Below are positions 43,426 through 53,173 of a stretch of 64,000 bases of DNA, piece by piece. Where the stretch lies: positions 26,104-90,103 of the forward strand of contig DASZMX010000043.1 of the NCBI GenBank assembly GCA_035551475.1, written 5' to 3'. The notes beneath the pieces were generated by a model. The model saw only the letters and a list, made by a program, of their open reading frames with translations. It was not told where the DNA came from and made no database searches. Positions within the stretch are counted from its first letter, which is position 1; each line of letters opens with the position of its first letter. A program made the translations under genes and the position numbers. The stretch comes from DASZMX01 sp035551475. GTDB taxonomy: Bacteria; Verrucomicrobiota; Verrucomicrobiia; Limisphaerales; Palsa-1400.

Positions 43426-46400
43426 CAAGGCAATCAAACAAACGAGGCCGGAGAAGATCAGGCAACTCGCTCCTTTGCGCGCTCCAGATGGGCTTGATGC
43501 TCACGCCGCTCTGGGCCGCCGGGGAAGTCGGCCAGGCGGACTATCGCAATCAACTTTATGACGGTGCGCCCACCAACGCCCCCGGAACCTCCCTCGCCGA
43601 ACCCGCGTCGGTGGCGATCTACAGCGGCAGCATTGGCAACGCCACCAATGCGGCGACGCCGAACGATGGGACGATTCGCTTGATAGGATCGGCTTTCGGC
43701 CAGCCCCTCGGCGGCAATCCGCTCGCCTTCTATTTGCCGGGCCTCAGCATCGCCTCTCCCACGGCCGATTTGGTCATGACTGCGCCCGCCACGGTGACCT
43801 TTAGCGGGCAGGCGTGGCAATTGGCCTTCGACGAGATTGTGTCGCATGTCGATTTTTATGCGGCTCCGGCCTCCGGCGGATCAGCGACGCGCCTCGGCTC
43901 GGTGACCAATACGTTGGCGGGAACGAACAATTTTCAATTCACCTGGACCAATGACGTGCTGGGCAATTACGTCCTGACCACCGTCGCGGTGGACAACCTG
44001 GGCGGAGCGACGACGTCGGCGCCGGTGAATTTGAGCGTGCTGCCGGTCATTCTCGTCAACGGCCAATACAGCCCGACGCATAGTTTTACGTTCTACTCGA
44101 CCAATGCCATTCAAGTTACGATGGCCAATCCGCTGCCGGGCGGCATTGTCCAATATACCGTGGGCGGGTCGGATCCGGTCAATGGCCAGCTCTATACCGG
44201 GCCGATCAACGTGGCCAGCTCGGTCTTTATTCGCGCGCAAACGGCGGATGCGCTGGGCGCGCGCATCGCGGAAGTGGATCCTGTTACGATCACGGTGATT
44301 CCCGTGTACACGTTGTCGGCCGGCACGCTGGGCGGCGGACTCGTGACGCCGCCGGGCGCCACGCCGTGGGCCAGCAACCAAACGGTCAATCTTTCCGCCG
44401 CTCCCAGCAACGGCTGGACATTCCTCGGTTGGACGGGAGATGTGGTGACGAACACGGCGGCGTTTAACGTCACGATGCGGGGGAATTTAAATGAGCAAGC
44501 GGTGTTCGGCACGACCTTGAGCAACGCCGCGACTTCGGGCGGTTTCATTCTGCCGTCCAACAGCGCGCATTTGTACGCGTACGGCTCCGCAGCGGTGTTG
44601 ACAGCGGTTCCTTCCACCGGGAATTATCTCAATGCCTGGCTCGGGGCAGCGGCCGGGATTTCGACCAATCCGCTGGTGTTTCCCATCACCGCACCCACGC
44701 AAACCGTGGGCGCAATTTTTGCCGGCCTGCCGGCGAATTCCTCCGCCTTGACGCTGGTCGTAAACGGGAATGGATCGGTGAGCCGGAATCCCTACAGCAG
44801 CTTTTACGCAACCAGCCAGAACGTCACGATCATGGCCACGCCGAGTTCCAACGCGGTCTTCACCGGTTGGACGGGCGATCTCGTGAGCCTGCAAAATCCC
44901 ACCGTGGTCAGCATGGCCAGCAGCAAGGTGATCACCGCCAATTTCACGAACACTCCGCCGGGTTCGCCGGTTTTCACGTTGAGCTCGAGCGCTTATTCTG
45001 TGCAGGAAGATGGCATCGCGGTTACCCTCACGGTGCAGAAAAGCCTCAACAGCTCCAACGGTTCAGTCAACTACAGCACCTCGGACGGCTCGGCGGTCTC
45101 GGGCGGCGTGGGCGGCGGGAATTACCAGGCCACCTCCGGCTCGCTTAATTTCGCGGCGGGCGACGTCACCAAGACGGTGAGCATTCCCATCACGCATAAT
45201 TATATCTACCAGGGCGACACGACCTTTAATTTTTCGCTGAGCGCGGTGCCCGGCAGCGGCAGCTTGGGATCGCCCAGTGTGGCGACGGTGACCATTGTGG
45301 AGGTGGATCCCTCGGCCACCACCAATTCGATTCTCGCGGCGCATTTTCCGGATGCCCCGCAGCCGAGCCAGGGAGCCCTGCAGGTCTTCACTCAGCCGGC
45401 CAGCGCGCAAGGGCAATGGCGTCTTTTGTGGGAAGGCACCTGGCATAACAGCGGCGATGTTATTTCCGGCTTAACCACGGGAAATTACCCGGTCGCCTTT
45501 AGCGCCGTGGCCAATTTCATTGCTCCGTCGGTGACCACCAACCCGGTGACCTCTGGATCCACGGCTATTGTGACAAACCAGTATTTAAGCAACGGCGTGG
45601 CCAGTTACGGCACGTTGACGGTGTCGCTGTTTCCTGCCGGGATTGGGGAGTGGCGGTTGGTGGGGGACGCGACGTGGCGGCCCAGCGGCTACGTGATTGG
45701 CGGCCTCGTCAGCGGGGATCATATCGTCGAATTTCAGCCGGCCTCGGGCTATGTCACGCCGGCGCCGCTCGTGGCCGCGGTCGGCGGTGGACAGGACAAC
45801 GCGATCGCCGCCACTTATTTGGTGGAGGAACCGGTGGGCGCCTCGCCGCCGGCGGTGCTGCAATACAGCGACGCCACCACGGCCGGCTCCAGCGGGTACC
45901 CTTATGTTTACAACGGGCAATTATTGACAGATGTGGGCTACGGCAGCGGCTGCGTCGTGCAGCCGCGGGTGGTGCTGACGGCCGGACATATGGTCTTTGA
46001 CGACGCCACCCTGAGCTATGTCGATAATATTTATTGGTTCTTCGAGGAGATGTCCGGCCTCTACAATCCGCCCGCCGCCACCCCGGCCGGCTTTTACAGC
46101 TTTAGCGGTTATGCCGCAGCCCGCACGAACGACCTGGCGCACGGCGGCGCGCAGGGCTCTGAATCTCTCGCCTCGCAGAATCTCGATGTGGCGGCGCTGT
46201 ATTTCTTGCAGGATGCCGGGCGGGGCGGGAGCAGCGGCTACCTGGTGTCGGGGCAGGGCACCAATTGGGTGCAGGCGGCGGCGCAAAAAGTTCTGGTCGG
46301 TTACCCGGTGGAAAATGTTTCGCCGATCAATGTGGGGCGCATGCACGCCACGGCTCCCAGCGATGTCCCGTTCAGCCTGGTGGGTGGGAACGTGTATCAA

Positions 46401-47105
46401 AGCACGGCCATCATTGGCTACGGCGGCAACAGCGGCGGGCCGTTGTGCGTGCAGGCGCCCAACGGGACTTATTATCCGGCGGGAGTTTATTTGGGCGGCA
46501 CGGCCAACGCGATTGTGCGGGAAATTGACGCCGATGCGGCGACGTTGATCAATGACGCCAGCTCCAGCGCGGCCACCGGGCAGAATCACGCCGGGGGCGG
46601 CGTGGTGACGATCGCTTACAGCGCGAGCGGCTCCACGGGCTTTGGCTCGTGCAAAATAGTTTTACAACCATCCGGCGCCGTGGCGGCCGGGGCCGGTTGG
46701 AAAATTGTCAGCATCGGAGGAGCATTCAGCGCCGACGCCTCGGTCCACGGCCTGGCGCCGGGAACCTACACGCTGACATTTGCCCCGGCGACAAACTACG
46801 TGACACCGCCGAATCAAGTCATCAAGATCACCGCCAACCAGATGGCCACCATCACCGTCACGTATGGCAATCCTCCGCCCTCGGCGTTTTTCTCCAAGGT
46901 GAATTTGACGGGCGCCATCTTGACGCTGTCGCTTGCCACCAGCAACGGCCAGCATTTTGCGCTGGAGCGCAGCACGAATCTGATCAACTGGTCTGCGCTG
47001 GTGACGAATACCGCGGCGTCGGACGGCTCCTTGAGTTTCACCAACAACACAGCGACCAATAACGGCAAGGCGGTGTTCTTCCGCCTGCGCGCTGTCTTCC
47101 CCTAA
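43422..47105 (+). CDS. Secreted InlB-repeat/Calx-beta protein with trypsin-like domain
   Basis: 1,227 aa, paralogous to the C-terminal half of the giant protein at 30623. A basic N-terminus (MTRQSNKRGRRRSGN) precedes a hydrophobic signal segment. Ig-like and chitobiase-C-like domains follow (about 100-290), then InlB-type B-repeats (about 295-505; GWTFLGWTGDVVTN, AVFTGWTGDLVS) and a Calx-beta domain (about 515-630). A linker domain with GQWRLLWEGTWHNSGD and GEWRLVGDATWRPSGY comes next, then a trypsin-like domain with H856 (LTAGHMVF), D922 (NLDVAAL) and S1004 (GYGGNSGGPL). The end matches the giant protein (FALERSTNLINW ... AVFFRLR). It overlaps the fibre gene before it by 4 bp and sits 4 bp before the FecR gene. 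Confidence 0.9.
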   Translation: MTRQSNKRGRRRSGNSLLCALQMGLMLTPLWAAGEVGQADYRNQLYDGAPTNAPGTSLAEPASVAIYSGSIGNATNAATPNDGTIRLIGSAFGQPLGGNPLAFYLPGLSIASPTADLVMTAPATVTFSGQAWQLAFDEIVSHVDFYAAPASGGSATRLGSVTNTLAGTNNFQFTWTNDVLGNYVLTTVAVDNLGGATTSAPVNLSVLPVILVNGQYSPTHSFTFYSTNAIQVTMANPLPGGIVQYTVGGSDPVNGQLYTGPINVASSVFIRAQTADALGARIAEVDPVTITVIPVYTLSAGTLGGGLVTPPGATPWASNQTVNLSAAPSNGWTFLGWTGDVVTNTAAFNVTMRGNLNEQAVFGTTLSNAATSGGFILPSNSAHLYAYGSAAVLTAVPSTGNYLNAWLGAAAGISTNPLVFPITAPTQTVGAIFAGLPANSSALTLVVNGNGSVSRNPYSSFYATSQNVTIMATPSSNAVFTGWTGDLVSLQNPTVVSMASSKVITANFTNTPPGSPVFTLSSSAYSVQEDGIAVTLTVQKSLNSSNGSVNYSTSDGSAVSGGVGGGNYQATSGSLNFAAGDVTKTVSIPITHNYIYQGDTTFNFSLSAVPGSGSLGSPSVATVTIVEVDPSATTNSILAAHFPDAPQPSQGALQVFTQPASAQGQWRLLWEGTWHNSGDVISGLTTGNYPVAFSAVANFIAPSVTTNPVTSGSTAIVTNQYLSNGVASYGTLTVSLFPAGIGEWRLVGDATWRPSGYVIGGLVSGDHIVEFQPASGYVTPAPLVAAVGGGQDNAIAATYLVEEPVGASPPAVLQYSDATTAGSSGYPYVYNGQLLTDVGYGSGCVVQPRVVLTAGHMVFDDATLSYVDNIYWFFEEMSGLYNPPAATPAGFYSFSGYAAARTNDLAHGGAQGSESLASQNLDVAALYFLQDAGRGGSSGYLVSGQGTNWVQAAAQKVLVGYPVENVSPINVGRMHATAPSDVPFSLVGGNVYQSTAIIGYGGNSGGPLCVQAPNGTYYPAGVYLGGTANAIVREIDADAATLINDASSSAATGQNHAGGGVVTIAYSASGSTGFGSCKIVLQPSGAVAAGAGWKIVSIGGAFSADASVHGLAPGTYTLTFAPATNYVTPPNQVIKITANQMATITVTYGNPPPSAFFSKVNLTGAILTLSLATSNGQHFALERSTNLINWSALVTNTAASDGSLSFTNNTATNNGKAVFFRLRAVFP

Positions 47106-47109
47106 AACA

Positions 47110-50100
47110 ATGCCGCGCCACGCTCTCCCCACGCTCCTTCTGCTTGCCTGGGCCTTCCGCCTGGGCGCCGCAGAGCCTGTCAATGAAATACTGGCCGTGG
47201 AAGGCGCGGTGGAGACGACGCCGCCCGGGGCGCCGGTGTGGAGCCCGGCCCGGCCGGGGCAGCATTTGGCGGCGCATTATCAATTGCGCACCGGCGCGAG
47301 GAGCCGGGCCGCCATCCGCCTCTCCGATCTGAGCGTGCTGCGCGTGGGCGAACTCATGCAGTATGAAATGATTCCCGCCGCCTCCGCCGGGGGGCGTCCG
47401 GCCCTCGATCTCAAGCGCGGCACCGCGTATTTTTTCAGCCGGGACAAGCCGGACAGCATCCAGTTGGAAACGCCCGTGGTCGCAGGGGCCATTCGCGGCA
47501 CGGAATTCAACGTGACCGTGGCGGCGGACGGCGCCACGGAATTGACGATGTTTGACGGGCGGGTGGACTTGTCAAATGAACACGGCTCCGTGGCGCTGAT
47601 TTCGGGCGAGCAAGGCCGCGCCACCGCGCAAACCGCGCCGGCGCGGACCGCCATCCTCAACGCAGTCAATATCATTCAATGGACGCTGTATTATCCCGGG
47701 GCGCTTGATCCGGCGGAATTGGCCCTGCCGGAGCAGGACGCGAGCGCCATCGCCGCGTCCCTGCAAGCCTACGCGGCGGGCGATCTGCCGGAGGCGTTGC
47801 GAGCCTATCCGGCGGACCGAAAACCGGCGGGAGCCTCCGAAAAGGCATATTTCGCCGGCCTATTGCTGTCCGCGGGTTTGGTGGAAAAAAGCCAGGCGGA
47901 ACTTTCCAGCGCAGGCGAGCTCCCGCTGGCGCGCGCGGTGGCGGAAGTCACCGCCGCGGCGAAATTCCAGGTTTGGGGGCACACGAACACCATTTCCAGT
48001 GCGAGCGAATGGCTGGCGGAGTCCTATTATTTACAATCGCGTTCGCGTCTGGCGGCGGCCTTGGAAGCGGCGCGGCGCGCGGTGGAGAAATCTCCGTCGT
48101 TTGCGCTGGGGTGGGAGCGCGTGGCGGAATTGGAATTCAGTTTTGGGCGGACGCCCGCCAGTGAGCGGGCGCTGACGAATGCCTTGCGCCTTGGGCCGCG
48201 CAATGCGCGCGCGCAGGCGCTGCTGGGATTTCTGCGTTTGGCCGGCGACCGCGCGGCGGAGGCCGAGGCCGCGTTCAGCCGCGCGCTCGCCATGGATCCG
48301 ATGCTCGGTGAGGCGTGGCTCGGGCGCGGCCTGGGTCGGATTCATGCCGGGCACGCGGCGGAAGGGCGGGCGGACTTGGAAACGGCCGTCACGCTGGAGC
48401 CGAATCGCTCCATCTTCCGCAGTTATCTCGGCAAAGCGTATGCCAACCAGGAGACGGCCATGCGCAATCCGGCGTTGCGGGGGCTGGCGCTGGCGGAATT
48501 GGCGCAAGCCAAACAACGCGATCCAAACGATCCGACGCCCTGGCTTTATTCCGCCTTGATTCTCTACAACGAATATCGCGACGCCGACGCCATCGACGAC
48601 CTGAAGAAATCGGAAACGCTCAATGACAATCGCCAGGTCTATCGTTCGCGCCTGCTGCTCGACCAGGACCAGGCCGTGCGCAGCGCCAATCTGGCGAACA
48701 TCTATAAAGATGCCGGTATGGTGGACGTCAGCCTGGCCGAGGCCGCGCAGGCGGCGGCATTTGATTACGGCAACTTTTCCGCGCACCTGAACCTCGCAAG
48801 CACGTTTGACGAATTGCGCGATCCCACGCGGTTTAACCTGCGTTACGAAAGCGCCTGGTTTAATGAGCAACTGCTGGCCAGCATGCTGGCGCCGCTCGGC
48901 GCCGTCTCGCTTTCCCAAAATCTTTCGCAGCAGGAATATTCGCGGCTGTTTGAGTCGCCGCACCTCGGCTTTTACGGCACGGGTGAATATTTCAGCGATG
49001 GGGAATATCGCCAGACCGCCACGCAGTACGGCACGGAAGGGCCGGTCAGTTATGCGCTGGACCTGGACTACGACTACAAACGGGGCGACGATCGAGTCAA
49101 TAATGATTTGTCGCGCATTGAATGGTACACGCGTGTCAAATATCAAGTGGCCCCGCGGGACTCGCTGTTCCTGCTCACCAAATACCAGGATTATGATGCG
49201 GGCGATCAGTTTCAGTATTATGACCCGTCGCTGGCGCGCCCGGCCTTCCGCTTCTCCGAGACGCAAACGCCGCTGTTGCTGGCGGGCTGGCATCACGAAT
49301 GGGGCCCCGGCTCGCACACGCTTTTCCTTGCCGGCCGCTTGGAGAACAACCAGCATTTCTCGGACACCAACGCGAACCAATTGGTGCAGCAGGTGAGCCC
49401 GCTGGCCAATCCCACCACCGTCCTGCCCTTCGATGTGGTGTACGATAACGCCTTTCAGATTTACACGGCGGAGCTGAACCAGATTGTGCAGCGCGAACGG
49501 CACACGGATATTTTTGGGGCGCGCTATCAAGAGGGTGATTTCCAGTCCGACTCCGTGCTTTACAATCCGCAACCAGCCGCGCTGGCCGCGCTTTTGCATC
49601 TGCCGTCCCAAGCATTGTCGAGCCAGAGCGAAGGGTTTGGGCGGTTTTCCGCGTACGAATATCATCATTGGGAAATCGTGGATGGTCTGATGCTGATCGG
49701 CGGCGCGGCTTACGATGCGGAGCGTTATCCAGCCAATTATCGCCGGCCGCCGCTGGCGGGCGGTGACAAACAAAAAGACCAGCTCTCACCCAAAGGCGCG
49801 CTAATCTGGAAAGCCGCGCCGGACCTGACCTTGCGCGCCGTTTACAGCGCGGGTCTGGGCGGTGTGAGCTATGACGAAAGCGTGCGTTTGGAGCCGACGC
49901 AACTCGCGGGTTTTGACCAGACGTTTCGCTCGCTCGTGTCGGAATCGTTGATCGGCTCCATCGAGGCGCCGCGTTTCGAGCTGGCGGGCGGCGCGGCGGA
50001 CTGGATGATAGGGCGCCAGACGTGGCTGACGCTGCAAGGCTCTCTCGCGCGCGAACAGGTGGACAGCCAGTTTGGATATTTTACGGTCACTCCGTTTGCC

Positions 50101-50592
50101 GCCAGTCCGGCGCTGGCCGCCAATGCCCTTTCGCAGAACGATTACACGGAAACCACCATCCGCGCGACCGTCAATCAGATTGTGGCGCGGGAATGGTTTT
50201 TGCAGGCGCAGTACCAATTCTCGCGCTCGAAATTGCGGACGACGCTGCCCGATATTGCGGCCCTGCCGGGCTTTCAGCGCGTTTCGACCCAGGAGGGCGA
50301 TCTCCATCAAACCTCGCTTTCGGCCACCTGGCAATCGCCCCAAGGCTGGTTCGCGCGCGGCGAAACCGACTGGTATGCGCAAAGCCTGTTCGGGGATGCG
50401 GCGCATCCGACCGGCCAGGATTTTGTGCAATTCAACGTGTTCGCCGGCTACCGCTTTCGCAATCGCCGCGCGGAAATCACGATTGGCGGCCTGAACCTCA
50501 CCGGCGGCGATTACCACTTGCAGCCGATCAATTATTACCTCGACCTGCCCCACGGCCGCCTCTTCTACACCCGCGTGCGATTCAGCTTTTAG
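47110..50592 (+). CDS. FecR-TPR protein with predicted C-terminal outer-membrane beta-barrel
   Basis: 1,160 aa with a signal peptide (MPRHALPTLLLLAWAFRLGA). Residues about 25-165 form a FecR domain (ILAVEGAVETTPPG, YQLRTGARSRAAIRLSD, LDLKRGTAYFFSRDKPDSIQLETPVVAGAIRGTEFNV, LTMFDGRVDLSN). About 195-570 is a TPR array (ARAQALLGFLRLAGDRAAEAEAAFSRALAMDPMLGEAWLGRGL). The last 550 residues alternate polar and aromatic strands of an outer-membrane barrel, and the protein ends with F (RLFYTRVRFSF), a barrel-assembly signal. It could tether or export the fibre and protease proteins encoded before it. It is the last gene of the operon; the next gene is convergent, 15 bp away. Confidence 0.88.
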   Translation: MPRHALPTLLLLAWAFRLGAAEPVNEILAVEGAVETTPPGAPVWSPARPGQHLAAHYQLRTGARSRAAIRLSDLSVLRVGELMQYEMIPAASAGGRPALDLKRGTAYFFSRDKPDSIQLETPVVAGAIRGTEFNVTVAADGATELTMFDGRVDLSNEHGSVALISGEQGRATAQTAPARTAILNAVNIIQWTLYYPGALDPAELALPEQDASAIAASLQAYAAGDLPEALRAYPADRKPAGASEKAYFAGLLLSAGLVEKSQAELSSAGELPLARAVAEVTAAAKFQVWGHTNTISSASEWLAESYYLQSRSRLAAALEAARRAVEKSPSFALGWERVAELEFSFGRTPASERALTNALRLGPRNARAQALLGFLRLAGDRAAEAEAAFSRALAMDPMLGEAWLGRGLGRIHAGHAAEGRADLETAVTLEPNRSIFRSYLGKAYANQETAMRNPALRGLALAELAQAKQRDPNDPTPWLYSALILYNEYRDADAIDDLKKSETLNDNRQVYRSRLLLDQDQAVRSANLANIYKDAGMVDVSLAEAAQAAAFDYGNFSAHLNLASTFDELRDPTRFNLRYESAWFNEQLLASMLAPLGAVSLSQNLSQQEYSRLFESPHLGFYGTGEYFSDGEYRQTATQYGTEGPVSYALDLDYDYKRGDDRVNNDLSRIEWYTRVKYQVAPRDSLFLLTKYQDYDAGDQFQYYDPSLARPAFRFSETQTPLLLAGWHHEWGPGSHTLFLAGRLENNQHFSDTNANQLVQQVSPLANPTTVLPFDVVYDNAFQIYTAELNQIVQRERHTDIFGARYQEGDFQSDSVLYNPQPAALAALLHLPSQALSSQSEGFGRFSAYEYHHWEIVDGLMLIGGAAYDAERYPANYRRPPLAGGDKQKDQLSPKGALIWKAAPDLTLRAVYSAGLGGVSYDESVRLEPTQLAGFDQTFRSLVSESLIGSIEAPRFELAGGAADWMIGRQTWLTLQGSLAREQVDSQFGYFTVTPFAASPALAANALSQNDYTETTIRATVNQIVAREWFLQAQYQFSRSKLRTTLPDIAALPGFQRVSTQEGDLHQTSLSATWQSPQGWFARGETDWYAQSLFGDAAHPTGQDFVQFNVFAGYRFRNRRAEITIGGLNLTGGDYHLQPINYYLDLPHGRLFYTRVRFSF

Positions 50593-50607
50593 GAAGGAGA
50601 AGGCTGC

Positions 50608-51036
50608 TTACGAACCCTTCCGCCGGTACGTGATCAGCAGAACCGTCGATCCCTTGGGGCTTTTGAATTCGGTCGGACGCGCCGCGCCCGCCAAACCGTA
50701 GGAAATGCGCAACGTGTCGCCGTGCAGTTCGTAAATCGCGGGAATTTTTTTGCCCGCATTCGGGCCTTCGACGCCCACAATGTCCATGATTTTCGGTTTG
50801 ACGCCGGCGTCAATCGTGTAAGTCCCTTTGTCCTCGCTCTCCGCGCGCACCACATATTTGCCGTGGTCCATGTGCAAGGTCGTCTTGAGAAAGGCCGCGC
50901 CGAGTGGCGTCCCGCCCAACTCCGCTTGCGCGGGCGCCCATGTGCCGCAGAGATCCTTTTCATCAGCGACGTCTGCGGCAAAACAAGGCAGTGTTGCGCA
51001 CAAAACCAAACCGAGGAAAAAATGCTTCATGCTCAT
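50608..51036 (-). CDS. Secreted TIGR03067-type domain protein
   Basis: 142 aa, with a start at 51036 (MSMKHFF) or 51030. A signal peptide ends near CFAADV. The body has the pattern DLCGTWAPAQAELGGTPLGAAF, KTTLHMDHGKYVV, DKGTYTID, GVEGPNAGKKIPAIYELHGDTLRISYG and FKSPKGSTVLLITYRR, which is the lipocalin-like TIGR03067 family common in Planctomycetes and Verrucomicrobia. The function of the family is unknown. It converges with the FecR-TPR gene across a 15-bp gap and stands alone otherwise. Confidence 0.8.
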   Translation of the reverse strand: MSMKHFFLGLVLCATLPCFAADVADEKDLCGTWAPAQAELGGTPLGAAFLKTTLHMDHGKYVVRAESEDKGTYTIDAGVKPKIMDIVGVEGPNAGKKIPAIYELHGDTLRISYGLAGAARPTEFKSPKGSTVLLITYRRKGS

Positions 51037-51094
51037 GATGGTAAGCGAAGTGTCTATCTACTCGACGTTTGCGAAAAAAATCGACCGATAAGAT

Positions 51095-51171
51095 TGGTGC
51101 CAGCGAGTGGAATCGAACCACTGACCTCGGGCTTATGAGTCCCACGCTCTAACCAACTGAGCTACGCTGGC
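51095..51171 (-). tRNA. tRNA-Met (CAT), probably elongator
   Basis: 77 nt including an encoded CCA. The acceptor stem is GCCAGCG/CGCTGGC, the D-arm GCTC-AGTTGGTTA-GAGC, the anticodon loop CTCATAA (anticodon CAT) and the T-arm AGTGG-TTCGATT-CCACT. The first pair is Watson-Crick G-C, so it is not a typical bacterial initiator tRNA. A lysidine-modified tRNA-Ile(CAT) cannot be excluded from the sequence alone. Confidence 0.93.
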
Positions 51172-51221
51172 CACTGCGCTAATATCATTCGCGGAGAGGC
51201 TGCGTTGTGTCAAATCTGATT

Positions 51222-51491
51222 TCAGCGCGGGCGCAATTTCACGATGGTGGCGCCGGTTCCGCCAAAAGCGGCGGAGGCGAGGGCGTAGCTCTGGACATCG
51301 GGGCGGCGGGCGAGCAGGGCGTGGACGGTGCGCTGTAAATTCCCGATGCCTTTGCCATGGATGATGCGGATTTCGAGCAGGCCGCGCTCGCGGCAGGCCT
51401 CGAGATAGGCGGGCACCAACGCGCCAATTTCCCGAGGCGGGAAGGTGTGCAGATCAAGCTCGCCGTCGATGGGCAATTCGATTGGATCCAC
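51222..51491 (-). CDS. Small Smr-domain protein
   Basis: 89 aa from a GTG at 51491. It is essentially a free-standing Smr domain: ELDLHTFPPREIGALVPAYLEACRERG (the LDLH motif, about residues 10-35), then IRIIHGKGIGNLQRTVHALL (the HGKG motif), with a conserved tail VQSYALASAAFGGTGATIVKL. Smr domains can nick branched DNA or RNA. Similar short Smr proteins are common in Verrucomicrobiota. It diverges from the aldo/keto reductase gene; 50 bp separate it from the tRNA on the other side. Confidence 0.9.
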   Translation of the reverse strand: MDPIELPIDGELDLHTFPPREIGALVPAYLEACRERGLLEIRIIHGKGIGNLQRTVHALLARRPDVQSYALASAAFGGTGATIVKLRPR

Positions 51492-51566
51492 GTGCGCATT
51501 CTAGCGCCGAAGTGAATGGAGTGCGATGCGGTTTGCGTTTGGGGCGGGCTGGCGCCACTTTTCGGC

Positions 51567-52517
51567 ATGCAAACGAAACGGCTGGGAAATTCGGACATGG
51601 CGATCACGCCGATGGGTTTTGGGGCATGGGCGGCGGGCGGCGACTGGCAATTTGGCTGGGGCGCGCAGGATGACGCGGCGTCGGTGGCGGCGATGTTGCG
51701 GGCCCTGGAATTGGGCATGAATTGGATCGACACCGCCGCCGTGTACGGGCTTGGCCATTCGGAGGAAGTGGTGGCGCGGGCGCTGGCAGAGTGGAAAGGG
51801 CGGCGTCCGTATGTGTTCACCAAATGCGGCATGATTTGGGATGCGAAGGGGGAAATTGGGTATTCGCTGCGCGCGGATTCCGTGCGCCGGGAATGCGAGG
51901 CGAGTTTGCGCCGGCTGAAAGCGGAGACCATCGACCTTTATCAAATTCATTGGCCGGCCGACGATTGGCCGGAGACCGAGGAGGGATGGCGCACGCTGGC
52001 GGCCCTGCAAAAGGAGGGGAAGGTGCGCTGGATTGGCGTCTCGAATTTCAGCGTGGAGGAATTGGAGAAAGCGCACGCCATCGCCCCGATCACCTCGCTG
52101 CAGCCGCCTTATTCGGCCATCAAGCGCGACGTCGAGGACGCGCAATTGCCCTGGTGCGAACAGCATGGCGTGGGGGTGATCGTTTATTCGCCGATGGCCA
52201 GCGGATTATTGACAGGCGCGATGTCACGCGAGCGTTTGGCGGGATTGCCGAAAAACGATTGGCGCACGCGCAATCCCGAATTTCAAGAGCCGAAACTGTC
52301 GGCGAACCTGGAATTGGCGGAGCGTTTCCGGCGCATCGGCGCGCGGCATGGAAAATCGGCGGGTGAAGCGGCGATTGCCTGGACTTTGCGCCAGCCGGCG
52401 GTCACGGGAGCCATCGTCGGCGCGCGCCACGCCCAGCAAGTGGAAGGGAATGTGGGCGCGATGAATTTCCGGCTGACGCCGGAGGAGATTCAGGAGGCGG
52501 GCGGCTCGAAGCGGTAG
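51567..52517 (+). CDS. Aldo/keto reductase
   Basis: 316 aa from the ATG at 51567 (MQTKRLGNSDMAITPMGFGAW). The catalytic tetrad is D55, Y60, K86 and H128 (NWIDTAAVYG, YVFTKCGM, DLYQIHWP). Further family features are VRWIGVSNFSVEELEKA, a QPPYSAIKRDVE stretch and AIVGARHAQQVEGN near the C-terminus for NADPH binding. It should reduce or oxidise aldehydes or sugars in the cytoplasm; the substrate is unknown. The last 28 bp overlap the 3' end of the convergent response-regulator gene. Confidence 0.92.
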   Translation: MQTKRLGNSDMAITPMGFGAWAAGGDWQFGWGAQDDAASVAAMLRALELGMNWIDTAAVYGLGHSEEVVARALAEWKGRRPYVFTKCGMIWDAKGEIGYSLRADSVRRECEASLRRLKAETIDLYQIHWPADDWPETEEGWRTLAALQKEGKVRWIGVSNFSVEELEKAHAIAPITSLQPPYSAIKRDVEDAQLPWCEQHGVGVIVYSPMASGLLTGAMSRERLAGLPKNDWRTRNPEFQEPKLSANLELAERFRRIGARHGKSAGEAAIAWTLRQPAVTGAIVGARHAQQVEGNVGAMNFRLTPEEIQEAGGSKR

Positions 52518-53173
52518 CCGATTTGGCGGACGGTGTGGATGTAAATCGGATTGCCGGGCTCGGGCTCGATTTTATTGCGGAGCGTGGTGACAAAGCGGTC
52601 GATGCTGCGGCTGGTGACGACGCAATCGTAACCCCAAACCGCGTTGAGAATGTCATCACGGGTCAGGGCGCGGCCCGGCTTTTTGACAAAATACTCGAGC
52701 AGCCCAAATTCCTTGGGAGACAACTCAATTTCCTTTTGTTGGCGCATCAAACGGCGGGCGGCCAATTCCAAACGAAAATCGCCAAAGGTATAAACATCCA
52801 GCGTTTCTTTTTTCTCCCGCCGCAGAAAAGCCGCGGCGCGGGCCAGCAGCTCCTTGATGGAAAAAGGCTTGGTCACATAGTCGTCCGCGCCGAGATTGAG
52901 GCCGAGGACCACGTCCGATTCCTCGCCCTTTGCTGTCAACATTATGATCGGCATGGTCAATTTCGCCTCGCGCACCAGGCGGCAAATTTCGTAGCCGTTG
53001 ATTTGCGGGAGCATGATGTCGAGGATGATGAGATCGGGCTGGGCCGACAAGGCGGCGTTGAGACCCTTCTCGCCGTTCGCCGCTGTCAATACTTTATAGC
53101 CCTTGAACTCGAAGTTGCCTTTGAGGGCCGTCAGCATGGCGGCGTCGTCTTCAATGATGAGGATGGTTTCCAT
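52490..53173 (-). CDS. OmpR/PhoB-family response regulator
   Basis: 227 aa from the ATG at 53173 (METILIIEDDAAML); the open frame extends 19 codons further into the kinase gene but those codons do not look like the family. The receiver domain has E8-D10 and the phosphoacceptor D52 in LIILDIMLPQING, then T82-type MLTAKGEE and the K in YVTKPFSIKELLAR. The C-terminal winged helix contains LSPKEFGLLEYFVKKPGRALTRDDILNAVWG and RQIGYRFEPP. Its start overlaps the end of the sensor kinase by 23 bp, so they form a two-component pair. Confidence 0.94.
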   Translation of the reverse strand: METILIIEDDAAMLTALKGNFEFKGYKVLTAANGEKGLNAALSAQPDLIILDIMLPQINGYEICRLVREAKLTMPIIMLTAKGEESDVVLGLNLGADDYVTKPFSIKELLARAAAFLRREKKETLDVYTFGDFRLELAARRLMRQQKEIELSPKEFGLLEYFVKKPGRALTRDDILNAVWGYDCVVTSRSIDRFVTTLRNKIEPEPGNPIYIHTVRQIGYRFEPPAS

